Source: Phytomonospora endophytica
GTDB lineage: Bacteria; Actinomycetota; Actinomycetes; Mycobacteriales; Micromonosporaceae
DNA: 64,000 bases
Reading direction: 5' to 3'
NCBI RefSeq assembly: GCF_014202425.1
Contig: NZ_JACHGT010000024.1
Coordinates: forward strand, 35,793-99,792
The notes under the pieces: generated by a model
The model's input: the letters and a program-made list of their open reading frames with translations, nothing else
Databases searched by the model: none
Told to the model about the DNA's origin: nothing
Shown: in pieces, positions 54,542 through 62,829 of the stretch
How the letters are laid out: every line of letters begins with the position of its first letter
How positions within the stretch are numbered: position 1 is the first letter of the stretch
Position numbers and translations under genes: made by a program

Positions 54542-54985
54542 TCATGCCCGCGGAGCCGGCGCCGTCAGCGGGTCCACCGGCCGCCGGTCCGGGCCCTCCG
54601 CCGTTTCGAACCCGAAGCCCTCGCGCACCCAGTACTCGAAGCCCCCGATCATCTCCCGCACGTCCCATCCGCCCTCCGCGAACGCGAGCGCCGCCTTCGC
54701 CGCTCCGTTGCAGCCCGGGCCCCAGCAGTAGACGACCACCGGGCGGTCTCTCGGGATCAGGCCTTCGGCGCGGTGCCTGATCTTGCCCGTCGGGAGGTGC
54801 ACGGCGCCGGGGATGTGGCCGGCGTTCCAGGATGCGATCGAGCGGGTGTCGACGATCGTGACCTCGTGCCGCTTCTCGACGGCGGTGTGGACGTCGCTCA
54901 CGTCGGTCTCGAAGGCGAGTTTCGCCGCGAAGTGGGCTACGGCGGGGGCATTGGCCATCTGCGTCATGCCCACGATCATTCCCAC
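54542..54985 (-). CDS. Rhodanese-like domain protein
   Basis: A 147-residue single-domain rhodanese-like protein. Strand-turn DTRSIASWNAGHIPGAVHLP is the typical CH2A/CH2B-like region, and the active-site loop is VVVYCWGPGCNGAAKAALAF, with the nucleophile Cys (~88) in CWGPGCNG in place of the more usual C-x5-R loop; a second Cys lies four residues later. It could be a sulphurtransferase or a non-sulphur variant. The start is GTG at 54985; ATG at 54979 and 54967 are alternatives. Divergent from the GlxA gene, 53 bp away. Confidence 0.85.
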   Translation of the reverse strand: MGMIVGMTQMANAPAVAHFAAKLAFETDVSDVHTAVEKRHEVTIVDTRSIASWNAGHIPGAVHLPTGKIRHRAEGLIPRDRPVVVYCWGPGCNGAAKAALAFAEGGWDVREMIGGFEYWVREGFGFETAEGPDRRPVDPLTAPAPRA

Positions 54986-55026
54986 GTCTCGGCTCCGCCG
55001 GAAGTGGCGTGAACGCCCATCACCGC

Positions 55027-55032
55027 TAAGAT
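55027..55032 (+). promoter_or_regulatory. -10 hexamer TAAGAT of predicted leaderless glxA-type gene
   Basis: TAAGAT, then 6 nt, then ATG at 55039. No ribosome binding site. Confidence 0.5.
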
Positions 55033-55038
55033 CACGCC

Positions 55039-56007
55039 ATGTCGATCACGCGCCCTCACCGAGTCGCCGTCCTGGTCTCCGAAGGGATGGCGCCCTTCGA
55101 GTTCGGTTCGGTCGTCGAGGTCTTCGGACTGCCTCGGCCGGAGATCGCGGGCCCCTGGTACTCCCTCGACGTCTGCGCCGAGCGGCCCGGCGAGCCGATG
55201 CGCATGGTCGGCGGCTTCGACGTCGTCGCCGCGCACGGGCTCGACATCGCCGCCGCCGCCGACACGCTGATCGTCCCCGCGGTGCCCGACACGCGCACGG
55301 GGCCGTCCGCTGCCGTCGTCGACGCCGTCCGGGCCGCGCACGCCCGGGGCGCGCGCGTCGTCTCGATCTGCTCGGGCGCCTTCGCGCTCGCCGCCGCGGG
55401 GCTGCTCGACGGGCGCGAGGCGACCACGCACTGGCGGTACGCCGACCTGCTCGCCGAGCGCTTCCCCGCCGTGCGCGTCGACCCGGGGGTCCTCTACGTC
55501 GACCACGGTGACGTCCTGACCAGCGCCGGGAGTGCCGCAGGGCTCGACCTGTGCCTGCACCTGGTGCGCGGCGACCACGGCCCGTCGGTCGCCAACACCG
55601 TCGCGCGGCGGCTCGTCGTGCCGCCCCACCGCGAGGGCGGGCAGGCCCAGTTCATCGAGGCGCCGGTCGTCGACGAGGGCATCGCCGACGGCGTCTCGGC
55701 GGCCATGGGCTGGGCGCTGGCCAACCTCACCGAGGCCGTCACCGTCACCGACCTCGCCGCGCGTGCGCACATGGCCCCGCGGACCTTCATCCGCCATTTC
55801 ACCCGCCGCACCGGGACCTCGCCGATGCGCTGGGTCATCGCGCAGCGCGTCGCGGCGAGCCTGCCCTTCCTGGAGGCCGGCGAGGCCCCGGTGACCAGGG
55901 TCGGCGCGCTCGTCGGCTTCGACAGCCCGGTCACCTTCCGGCACCATTTCACCCGCGCGATGCGGACCAGCCCGTCGGCCTATCGCCGCACGTTCCGGGC
56001 GGCCTGA
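55039..56007 (+). CDS. GlxA family regulator (DJ-1/PfpI plus AraC domains)
   Basis: A 322-residue regulator. The N-terminal DJ-1/PfpI-like domain (residues ~1-180) keeps the conserved Cys in VVSICSGAFALAAAGLL; the C-terminal AraC/XylS domain (~215-320) contains VTVTDLAARAHMAPRTFIRH and the second helix-turn-helix VGALVGFDSPVTFRHHF. Such regulators respond to small molecules and are common in actinobacteria. The rhodanese next door is divergently transcribed and may be a target. Confidence 0.9.
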   Translation: MSITRPHRVAVLVSEGMAPFEFGSVVEVFGLPRPEIAGPWYSLDVCAERPGEPMRMVGGFDVVAAHGLDIAAAADTLIVPAVPDTRTGPSAAVVDAVRAAHARGARVVSICSGAFALAAAGLLDGREATTHWRYADLLAERFPAVRVDPGVLYVDHGDVLTSAGSAAGLDLCLHLVRGDHGPSVANTVARRLVVPPHREGGQAQFIEAPVVDEGIADGVSAAMGWALANLTEAVTVTDLAARAHMAPRTFIRHFTRRTGTSPMRWVIAQRVAASLPFLEAGEAPVTRVGALVGFDSPVTFRHHFTRAMRTSPSAYRRTFRAA

Positions 56008-56057
56008 ACCGGCCCTCGGCGTAGGCTTGCGGCTCGAAGCGAAGGAGATGATCATCG

Positions 56058-56672
56058 ATGGCGGAGTCGGAGAATCCCCGTCTGCGGCTCAATCCCGAAC
56101 GGGAGACGGCGATCCTCGACGCGGTCCGCGCGCTGATCTCCGAGGTCGGTTACGACGCCATGCGCATCGACCAGGTCGCCGCCCGCGCGCACGCCAGCAA
56201 GGCGACCATCTACCGCCGCTGGACGGGCAAGGCCGACCTCGCCACGGCGGTCCTGCACCGCATGAATCCGCGCCCGCCGGAGCACGGCTCGACCGGTGAC
56301 CTGCGCGCGGACCTGATCCGCGTGATGCACGACCACGTCGGCTCCAAGCACCACGACGAGGCCTTCCTCGCCGGGATCCACCCGGCCTTCCAGCGCGACG
56401 ACGAGCTGCGCGGGATGGTCCGCGAACAGCTCGTCAAGCCTTTCCGTGACGCCGTCCACCAGGCCCTGACCTGGGCGGTGGAACGCGGGGAGCTGTCGCC
56501 GGGACTGCTGGAGAACCGGTTGCTGCCGGAGACGCTGCCCGCGATGTGCATGCGCCGGAAATGGCTCGACGTCGACCAGTCCGACGAGGATTTCTACGTC
56601 GAACTGATCGACACCCTGGTGCTGCCTTTGCTGCGCGGCCTCGATCAGCCCGTTGCCACCACCTCGGGCTGA
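56058..56672 (+). CDS. TetR-family transcriptional regulator
   Basis: A 204-residue TetR protein. HTH at ~31-55: AMRIDQVAARAHASKATIYRR-WTGK. The ligand-binding domain follows, with LIRVMHDHVGSKHHDEAFLAGI. It lies convergent to an MFS pump (28 bp overlap of 3' ends), and the pump promoter carries a perfect long palindrome that is probably this repressor's site. GAAGGAG precedes the ATG at 56058 by 9 nt. Confidence 0.9.
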   Translation: MAESENPRLRLNPERETAILDAVRALISEVGYDAMRIDQVAARAHASKATIYRRWTGKADLATAVLHRMNPRPPEHGSTGDLRADLIRVMHDHVGSKHHDEAFLAGIHPAFQRDDELRGMVREQLVKPFRDAVHQALTWAVERGELSPGLLENRLLPETLPAMCMRRKWLDVDQSDEDFYVELIDTLVLPLLRGLDQPVATTSG

Positions 56673-58102
56673 GGCTCGGGAGCGGCCGCCTCCTTCGCGG
56701 GCGTGCGGATGAGGAGCACGACCGACAGCAGTGCCGCCGTCAGGAACGCCGCCGACCACGTGAACGCCGTGGTGTAGCCGTGCGTCGCCGCGGCGGCCGG
56801 GTCGCCGGGGCCGTTGGCCGCGACGTAGGTCGCCGTCGCCGAGATCGCGATCGTGTTCATGAGGGCGGCGCCGATCGAGCCGCCGATCTGCTGCGCGACG
56901 TTCGTCAGGGCCGAGGCCGAGCCGGTGTCCTCGGGGCGCACGCGCGTCTGGCTCAGGCCGATGATCTTGCCGAAGATGAGGCCGCCCCCGGAGCCGAGCA
57001 GGAGCATCGGCACCAGCAGCTCGGTGGCGAAGCCGCCGTCGGCGTCGACGCGGGTGAACAGGACCATCGCCGTGATCGCCAGGACGAAACCGGTGATGAC
57101 GAGCGCGACGGGCCGGAAACGGTCCCCGACGCGGCCGATGACGACGGTGGAGACGAGGACCATCGTGCCGGTCATCGGGAGGTAGCCCAGGCCGGTCTGC
57201 AGCGGGCTGTACTCCTTGATGCCCTGCATGAAGTAGGTGGTCATGAGGAACATCCCGTAGTTCCCGGCGACCATGAGCGTGATGGCCAGCAGCGCGCCGG
57301 CCCGGGTGCGGTCGGCGAGGATCCGCAACGGCACCAGCGGCTGCCTCGCGCACGCCTGCCAGAGGACGAAGGCGATGAGCGCGACGGCCGCCGTGCCGAG
57401 AAGGCCGAGGATCTCGGGGGAGTCCCAGCCGGCGCTCTCGGCGCGGCCGAAGCCGAAGACGAGCGAGGCGAGCCCGACCGTGCCGAGGATCGTGCCCGGT
57501 ACATCGAGCCGGGTGCGCCTGCCCGGAGGCACCGCGACGAGGACCCGCGACCCGGCGACGGCGGCGGCGATCGCGACGGGGACGTTGATGTACATGGTCC
57601 AGCGCCAGTCCAGGAACTCGGTGATCAGGCCGCCGATGAGCAGTCCGAAGGCACCGCCGGCCGCGCCGACGATGCCGTACATGCCGAAGGCCTTCCCGCG
57701 CTCGCGGACGTCGGTGAAGGTGAGGACGATCAGCGACATGATGGTGGGCGCGAGGACCGAGGCGAAGGCGCCCTGGAGGACGCGGCCGGTGAGCAGCATG
57801 CCGGGGCTCGTCGCCGCGCCGCCCAGCGCCGAGGCGGCGGCGAAGCCGAGGAGGCCGACGACGAAGGTACGTTTGCGGCCGAAGAGGTCGCCGAGGCGTC
57901 CGCCGAGCAGGAGCAGGCCGCCGAAGGTGAGCGTGTAGGCGGTGATGACCCATTGGCGGTCGCCGTCGGAGAGCCCGAGTTCGGCCTGCGCGGAGGGGAG
58001 GGCGATGTTGACGATGACGGCGTCGAGCATGAGGACGAGCTGGGCACCGGCGATGACGGCGAGCGCCCACCAGCGTCGTGGATCGGGCGTGGTCTGCGGC
58101 AT
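56645..58102 (-). CDS. MFS multidrug transporter, DHA2 (14 TM) type
   Basis: A 485-residue proton-driven efflux pump. 14 hydrophobic segments by eye. Motif A is GGRLGDLFGRKRTFVVG (~70-86) and the motif C-like region is GAAGGAFGLLIGGLI (~147-161), typical of EmrB/QacA. The C terminus extends 14 residues past the last segment (EAAAPEPQPEVVATG). ATG at 58102 is preceded by an AGGGAC. Expression is probably repressed by the neighbouring TetR protein through the 58125-58153 palindrome. The exported drug is unknown. Confidence 0.92.
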   Translation of the reverse strand: MPQTTPDPRRWWALAVIAGAQLVLMLDAVIVNIALPSAQAELGLSDGDRQWVITAYTLTFGGLLLLGGRLGDLFGRKRTFVVGLLGFAAASALGGAATSPGMLLTGRVLQGAFASVLAPTIMSLIVLTFTDVRERGKAFGMYGIVGAAGGAFGLLIGGLITEFLDWRWTMYINVPVAIAAAVAGSRVLVAVPPGRRTRLDVPGTILGTVGLASLVFGFGRAESAGWDSPEILGLLGTAAVALIAFVLWQACARQPLVPLRILADRTRAGALLAITLMVAGNYGMFLMTTYFMQGIKEYSPLQTGLGYLPMTGTMVLVSTVVIGRVGDRFRPVALVITGFVLAITAMVLFTRVDADGGFATELLVPMLLLGSGGGLIFGKIIGLSQTRVRPEDTGSASALTNVAQQIGGSIGAALMNTIAISATATYVAANGPGDPAAAATHGYTTAFTWSAAFLTAALLSVVLLIRTPAKEAAAPEPQPEVVATG

Positions 58103-58124
58103 GGGGCGTCCCTGGCGATGAGAG

Positions 58125-58153
58125 TTAGTGTACGAAACAGTTTCGTACACTAA
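58125..58153. promoter_or_regulatory. 29-bp palindromic operator of the MFS gene
   Basis: TTAGTGTACGAAA (58125-58137) and TTTCGTACACTAA (58141-58153) are perfect reverse complements around CAG. It lies just upstream of the MFS start; the sequence TACACT inside it on the minus strand may be the -10 element. TetR binding at this kind of GTACGAAAC site is an inference. Confidence 0.75.
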
Positions 58154-58283
58154 GGCGGGAAACGCTTGCCCGGCAAGGGAAACGGGCACGGAGTGACGGG
58201 CGTCACGGCGCCTGCCCGTGCGTGGAATCAGGCCGCGCGGCGAAGGGTCGCCGGGGCGCGGGACCCGGCCGGCGGAGCCCGGG

Positions 58284-58733
58284 CTAACCCCACCCCGCCG
58301 CCCCGTACGCCGCACCCGAGCGCCACAGCGTCCACCCCTGCGCCGTGTACGGCACCGTCCCCTCCGGCGCCTCGCCGAGGGGGAACCAGCGCAGTCCGCC
58401 GCACTTGTGCGGCTCGGCGTTGACGGGCTCACCGAACCTCGCGGCGTCCAGCTCCACCGGGTAGAACAGCCCGATGCGGCCCTGTCCCTCCGGCGAGCGG
58501 ACGTGCAGCAGCCGCGGCGGCGGCAGGTCGGCGGGAGTCAGCTTCAGCCCGAGTTCCTCCCAGGCCTCGCGGCACATCGCGACGTCGACCGCCTCGCCGT
58601 CCTCCAGCTTCCCCGAGGGGAAGTTCCACTGCCCGTCGCCGTAGCCCGTGTTCCGCCGCAGCGCGAGCAGAACCTCCTCACCGCGCGTGAGGATCAGGAA
58701 GACGTCGACGGGACTCGTGTACTTGGTCGGCAT
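58284..58733 (-). CDS. Nudix hydrolase (MutT-like)
   Basis: A 149-residue Nudix enzyme. Nudix box: WNFPSGKLEDGEAVDVAMCR, then EAWEELG (residues ~36-62). The first residues VDVFLILTRGEEVLLALR are typical for MutT/NUDT1-like proteins with a single beta strand lead. The cap around HKCGGLRWFPLGEAPEG is family-like. ATG at 58733 with TAACCT 6 nt upstream, using the TAA stop of the preceding gene. Confidence 0.9.
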   Translation of the reverse strand: MPTKYTSPVDVFLILTRGEEVLLALRRNTGYGDGQWNFPSGKLEDGEAVDVAMCREAWEELGLKLTPADLPPPRLLHVRSPEGQGRIGLFYPVELDAARFGEPVNAEPHKCGGLRWFPLGEAPEGTVPYTAQGWTLWRSGAAYGAAGWG

Positions 58734-58739
58734 GTCCGC

Positions 58740-58745
58740 AGGTTA
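58740..58745 (-). promoter_or_regulatory. -10 hexamer TAACCT of predicted leaderless Nudix gene, sharing TAA with the FhuF-like stop
   Basis: Minus-strand TAACCT, then 6 nt, then ATG at 58733. The TAA is the stop codon of the FhuF-like gene (58745-58743). Confidence 0.5.
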
Positions 58746-59390
58746 AAGGCGGGGTACGACAGGACAGTCACCGCAGCGGCCACCGCCGGGCAGCTTCAGG
58801 AACAGGCAGCACGTCCGCCGCACGCCGGGTGACCGGAACGCCCCCACCAGCGGCGGCCGCTCCAGCAGCCCGGCGAGTACCCGCGCTCCTTCCGGCCGCA
58901 GACCCGGCGGGAGGACCCGGACGGCGCCCGCGAGGGCCGAGGCCGCGTTCCCCGCGAGCAGGGTCGGCGCCAGGTCGGGGCGCAGCCGCGCGGCGAGGGG
59001 GAGAAGGTGCCGGTCGGCGAGTTCCCTTGCCAGACCGCCGGTCCCGTCGACGACGCTCGCGCCCGTCCCGAGCGCCAGTCGCAGCCCGCCTTCGGGCGTC
59101 TGGCGGACCAGCAGCGACTCGGGCGGCACGACGAGGGTGGCCCCCGCGACGACGGCGACGCCGAGGAACGGCGACAGCAGGCGCGCCACGTACCCCAGGT
59201 GCGTCACCGACAGCACGACCCGCCGCTCGCCCCCGAGCCGCGCCCGCACGCGCTCGGCGAGCTCGCCGAACGCGTCGCCCTCGTACAGCTCGGCGGCGGT
59301 GTGGTCGTGGGACGGCCAGGCGCCGGGCAGCCCGAAGAAGCCGCCGAGTCCGGCGACCCGATCCAACAGCGCCCTTAGATCCCGTTCCAT
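58743..59390 (-). CDS. (2Fe-2S)-binding protein, FhuF-like
   Basis: A 215-residue protein whose C terminus RRTCCLFLKLPGGGRCGDC carries the C-C-x(n)-C-x2-C 2Fe-2S signature of ferric siderophore reductases (FhuF). The N-terminal two thirds are Ala/Leu-rich (LGGERRVVLSVTHLGYVARLL, GLAPTLLAGNAASALAGAV) and match only weakly. A role in releasing iron from siderophores is a reasonable guess. ATG at 59390; stop TAA, which overlaps the -10 element of the next gene. Confidence 0.8.
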   Translation of the reverse strand: MERDLRALLDRVAGLGGFFGLPGAWPSHDHTAAELYEGDAFGELAERVRARLGGERRVVLSVTHLGYVARLLSPFLGVAVVAGATLVVPPESLLVRQTPEGGLRLALGTGASVVDGTGGLARELADRHLLPLAARLRPDLAPTLLAGNAASALAGAVRVLPPGLRPEGARVLAGLLERPPLVGAFRSPGVRRTCCLFLKLPGGGRCGDCPVVPRL

Positions 59391-59574
59391 CCGGTCCGTC
59401 CCGCACTCTCAGGTTCTCTCAGCTCCCGTGCGGGTAACCTCCGCGCAGAAGCGCGTTCATGTCTACCGGCGCACATCACAGCTGAAATCCTTCCGCGCCC
59501 GGCAGACGGTACGGCAAGCTGGACTGACGTGTCCGGCCCAGCCGGACTTCAGAAGGGACCAGCCCACCACCGCG

Positions 59575-60174
59575 ATGGCCGCCCAGATCGCCGAACTGCT
59601 CAGCTCACCATGGATGTACGCCCTGGTGATGGTCTCGATCACCCTCGACGTGTTCGTGCCCTTCCTGCCCAGCGGCTCGCTCCTCATCGTCGCGGTCGTC
59701 TACGCGGGCAAGCACGACGGCACGGTCACCGAGATGCTCCTGCTGCTCGTCGGCGGCGCGGTGGCCTCCACCCTCGGCGACAACCTCGCCTACCGCGCCA
59801 TCGAACCCGGCGCCGGCCCGGTCCACCGTTTCCTCGCGCGCATGCCGCGCGCCGCCAAGGTCAACGACCGTCTGCGCGACACCCTCCAGGCGCGCCCGAT
59901 CAGCACCATGACCTTCGCGCGCCTCATCCCGACCGGCCGCACCCTCGCCACCGCCGTCGCCGCGACCGACCCCGACATGCCGCGTGCCCGCTTCCAGCTC
60001 GCCTCGGCCGTCGCCGCCGCGGTGTGGGCCGCCTACACCGTCGCCCTGGGATACCTCAACGCGTTGCTGTTCAACACGTCCTGGGTGAGCGTCGTGGTCG
60101 GCGTGGCCGCCGCCTTCGCGTTCGGCACGATCCTGGCCCGCAGCCGCCGGGCCGTCGCGCTGACCTCCTCGTAA
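59575..60174 (+). CDS. DedA family membrane protein
   Basis: A 199-residue DedA protein. It has LDVFVPFLPSGSLLIVAVVY (family motif F/Y-x-PSG region), GGAVASTLGDNLAYRAIEPG and a short cytoplasmic segment, then the RLIPTGRTLATAVAA motif (with the conserved Arg and Pro) and a last membrane span VSVVVGVAAAFAFGTILA. DedA-family members carry undecaprenyl phosphate or other lipids across the membrane and affect pH and division. The stop is TAA, which also forms part of a predicted -10 element. Confidence 0.9.
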   Translation: MAAQIAELLSSPWMYALVMVSITLDVFVPFLPSGSLLIVAVVYAGKHDGTVTEMLLLLVGGAVASTLGDNLAYRAIEPGAGPVHRFLARMPRAAKVNDRLRDTLQARPISTMTFARLIPTGRTLATAVAATDPDMPRARFQLASAVAAAVWAAYTVALGYLNALLFNTSWVSVVVGVAAAFAFGTILARSRRAVALTSS

Positions 60175-60177
60175 GAT
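60172..60177 (+). promoter_or_regulatory. -10 hexamer TAAGAT of predicted leaderless methyltransferase gene, sharing TAA with the DedA stop
   Basis: TAAGAT, then 6 nt, then GTG at 60184. The TAA is the stop codon of the dedA-like gene (60172-60174). Confidence 0.5.
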
Positions 60178-60183
60178 CTGCGG

Positions 60184-61638
60184 GTGCGGATTCCCAGCAG
60201 CGACATCGACCGGCTTCGCGAGGCACTGGCCGCCGCGGGCTTCCATCCCGAAGGCGTTCGCGCCCGGCTCGGCGAGCGGGACACGGCCGCCTCCGAACGC
60301 GGTGATCACCGGGGCGCGCTGGCCGCGACGGCCGGACTCGACGCCCTCGACGTGTTCGTCCGCCTCTTCATGTGCGCCACGCCCGTGGCCGCGGCCCCCG
60401 TCGCCGCGGCCCTCGCACCCCTCGACGTCGCATCCGCCCTCGCGTGGGGCCTGCTCACGCGTGCGGGCGACGGCTACACCGCCGGGATGTCCCTGACCGT
60501 CCACGGCGACTTCCACGTCCTCGCCGACCTGCCCGCCGCGCCCGGCCGCGCCCTCGACAGCGAGCACGTCCTCGGCGTCGGCGGCGCCTCGTCCACCCTG
60601 ACCGCGGCGACGCTGCGCGCGCCCGTCGGCAGTGCCCTCGACGTCGGCACCGGCTGCGGAGTCCAGGCCCTGCACCTCTCCGGCCACGCCGAGCGCGTCA
60701 CCGCCACCGACCTGTCCGGGCGCGCCCTCGGCTTCGCCGCGGCCAACGCCCGCCTCAACGACCTCGACTGGGAACTGCTCCAGGGCGACATGCTCGCACC
60801 GGTCGCGGGCCGCCGCTTCGACCTCGTCGTGTCCAACCCGCCCTTCGTCATCGGCGCCGGAAGCGCGGCCTTCACCTACCGCGACTCCGGCCGCGAAGCC
60901 GACGGCGTCTGCGCCGAACTCGCCGCCGCCGCGCCCGCCCTCCTCAACCCCGGCGGCACCCTCCAGTTCCTCGCCAACTGGGTCCACGTCGAAGGCCAGG
61001 ACTGGCGCGAACGCGTCGGCGGCTGGTTCGCCGGCACCGGCTGCGACGTGTGGGCGATCCAGCGCGACGTCACCGACCCCCTCGACTACGTCCGCGTCTG
61101 GCAGCGCGACGCCGCCGAGGCGCACGACCCGCACGCCCTGGCCGCCTGGCTCGACTGGTTCGAGGCGAGCAAGGTCGAAGGCGTCGGCTTCGGCATGATC
61201 ACCGCGCGCCGCTCCGGCCGCGACGACCCGATCGTGCACTGCGACGACATCCGCCACCAGGTCACCTCGCCCTACGCCGACCGCATCGCCGACTGGTTCG
61301 GCCGCTACGACGTCATCGCCGGGCTCACCCCCGAACGGCTCCTCGCCGCCCGCCTCCGCCTCGCCGACGGCGTCGAACTGCGCCAGGACGCGACCCTCGG
61401 CGAAGACGGCTGGGAGGTCGGACGCCAGCTCCTCGCCCAGACCGCGGGCATGCGCTTCGTCGAAGAGGTCGACCCGCTGCTCGTCGCGTTCCTCGGCGGC
61501 TGCAACGGACTGGTCCCCGTCCGCACCCAGATCGCCCTGCTCGCCGCGGCCCACGAAGCGCCCGACGGCCTCCTCGCCGCCTCGCTCGCGCCGGTCATCA
61601 CCCACTTCGTCCAGCGGGGTTTCCTCGACGTGAGGTAG
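60184..61638 (+). CDS. Class I methyltransferase with HemK-like NPPF motif (DUF7059-type)
   Basis: A 484-residue actinobacterial methyltransferase. An N-terminal helical region (~1-90) is followed by the SAM-binding domain: motif I ALDVGTGCGVQALHLSG (~154-170) and the NPPx motif LVVSNPPFVIG (~217-227), as in N5-glutamine or N6-adenine methyltransferases. A C-terminal ~180-residue domain rich in Trp and Asp (WGLDWFEASKVEGVGFGMIT-like; EVDPLLVAFLGGCNG) follows. Related proteins are sometimes called release-factor glutamine methyltransferases, but the added domains make that doubtful; the substrate is unknown. Confidence 0.85.
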   Translation: MRIPSSDIDRLREALAAAGFHPEGVRARLGERDTAASERGDHRGALAATAGLDALDVFVRLFMCATPVAAAPVAAALAPLDVASALAWGLLTRAGDGYTAGMSLTVHGDFHVLADLPAAPGRALDSEHVLGVGGASSTLTAATLRAPVGSALDVGTGCGVQALHLSGHAERVTATDLSGRALGFAAANARLNDLDWELLQGDMLAPVAGRRFDLVVSNPPFVIGAGSAAFTYRDSGREADGVCAELAAAAPALLNPGGTLQFLANWVHVEGQDWRERVGGWFAGTGCDVWAIQRDVTDPLDYVRVWQRDAAEAHDPHALAAWLDWFEASKVEGVGFGMITARRSGRDDPIVHCDDIRHQVTSPYADRIADWFGRYDVIAGLTPERLLAARLRLADGVELRQDATLGEDGWEVGRQLLAQTAGMRFVEEVDPLLVAFLGGCNGLVPVRTQIALLAAAHEAPDGLLAASLAPVITHFVQRGFLDVR

Positions 61639-61735
61639 CCCGGCTACGGAACACGCCCGGAAACCGTAGGTCGTTGACGGCGACGCGCCCGGCCAATACC
61701 CTCGACGCGACTGTCCGCCGACCCGGGGAGCGGCC

Positions 61736-62821
61736 GTGCGAGTGGGGACGACGACACGCGCGACCATGGCGGCGGTCCTGTTCACCGCCGTCCTCGTCAC
61801 GGCACCCGCGCACGCGGCGGCCGTCGCGCTCGCCGACGGCCTCACCCTCACCGAGCACCGCCTCGACGGGCCCGTCGTCGTCTCCGTCATCACCGCCGAC
61901 CTCGCCACGCCGGGTCTTGAAACCGTCTACCTCAACCCCGGCACGGTCAGCGCCACCGCGCCCCTGAGCGAACAGGCGCGCCTGGCGGGGGCGGTCGCCG
62001 CGGTCAACGGCGACTTCTTCGACCTCGGCCACACCGACGCCCCGCACGGCATCGGCGTCACCGGCGGCGGTTTCCTGCACGGCCGCGCGAAAGGCTGGAA
62101 CGACACCGCCGTCGTCGGCGCCGACCGCCGCGGCCGCGTCGAGACGCTGCGGATGTCGGCGACCGCCACGCTGCCCACCGGCCCCGTCCAGGTGGGAAAC
62201 CTCAACTCCGGCAACGTCGCCGACGGAGGCGTCGGCGCGTACACCCCCGCCTGGGGCGAGGCCGACCTCGGCGAGACCGTCAAAGGCGCCGACGAGGTCA
62301 GCGCCGTCCGGGTCGGCGCGGGCCTCGTCACCGAGACCGCCGACACCCCCGACGGCTGGCGGCCCGGCACCGACACCGTCCTCATCGGACGCGAGGCGGG
62401 AGCCGTGGCGCTCGCCGGACTCAAGGTCGGCGACCCGGTGACCCTCGACGTTCCCGCCCCGGACGCGTACACCGCCATCAGTGGCAACGAGGTCCTGAGG
62501 CGTGACGGTGAGACCGTCGCCCCCGACGGCTACTCCCCGAATCCCCGCACCGCCGTCGGCTTCTCCGCCGACGGTTCGCGCATGTGGCTGGTCACCGTCG
62601 ACGGCCGCAGCGACGACAGCGTGGGCATGACCTACGTCGAGCTCGCGGGTTTCCTCGCCGGGCTCGGTGCCGCCGACGTGCTCAGTCTCGACGGCGGCGG
62701 CTCGTCGACGATGGTCGCCCGCCTCCCGGGCGCCGACGGGCTCAGCGTCCGCAACCACCCGTCGATGGGGTACGAACGCGATGTCCCCAACGGCATCGGC
62801 TTCCGCATCACCGACATCTAG
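61736..62821 (+). CDS. Secreted phosphodiester glycosidase family protein (NAGPA domain)
   Basis: A 361-residue secreted protein. Signal peptide ~1-27 (TRATMAAVLFTAVLVTAPAHAAA). The phosphodiester glycosidase (NAGPA) domain spans most of the rest, with AVAAVNGDFFDLGHTDAPHG (~86-105), a Gly-rich VTVDGRSDDSVGMTYVELAG and the signature DVLSLDGGGSSTMVA (~318-332). The family removes a sugar from phosphodiester-linked glycans, probably in the envelope. GGGGAGCGGCC precedes the GTG at 61736. The next gene starts 8 bp downstream. Confidence 0.9.
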   Translation: MRVGTTTRATMAAVLFTAVLVTAPAHAAAVALADGLTLTEHRLDGPVVVSVITADLATPGLETVYLNPGTVSATAPLSEQARLAGAVAAVNGDFFDLGHTDAPHGIGVTGGGFLHGRAKGWNDTAVVGADRRGRVETLRMSATATLPTGPVQVGNLNSGNVADGGVGAYTPAWGEADLGETVKGADEVSAVRVGAGLVTETADTPDGWRPGTDTVLIGREAGAVALAGLKVGDPVTLDVPAPDAYTAISGNEVLRRDGETVAPDGYSPNPRTAVGFSADGSRMWLVTVDGRSDDSVGMTYVELAGFLAGLGAADVLSLDGGGSSTMVARLPGADGLSVRNHPSMGYERDVPNGIGFRITDI

Positions 62822-62829
62822 GAGAGACC

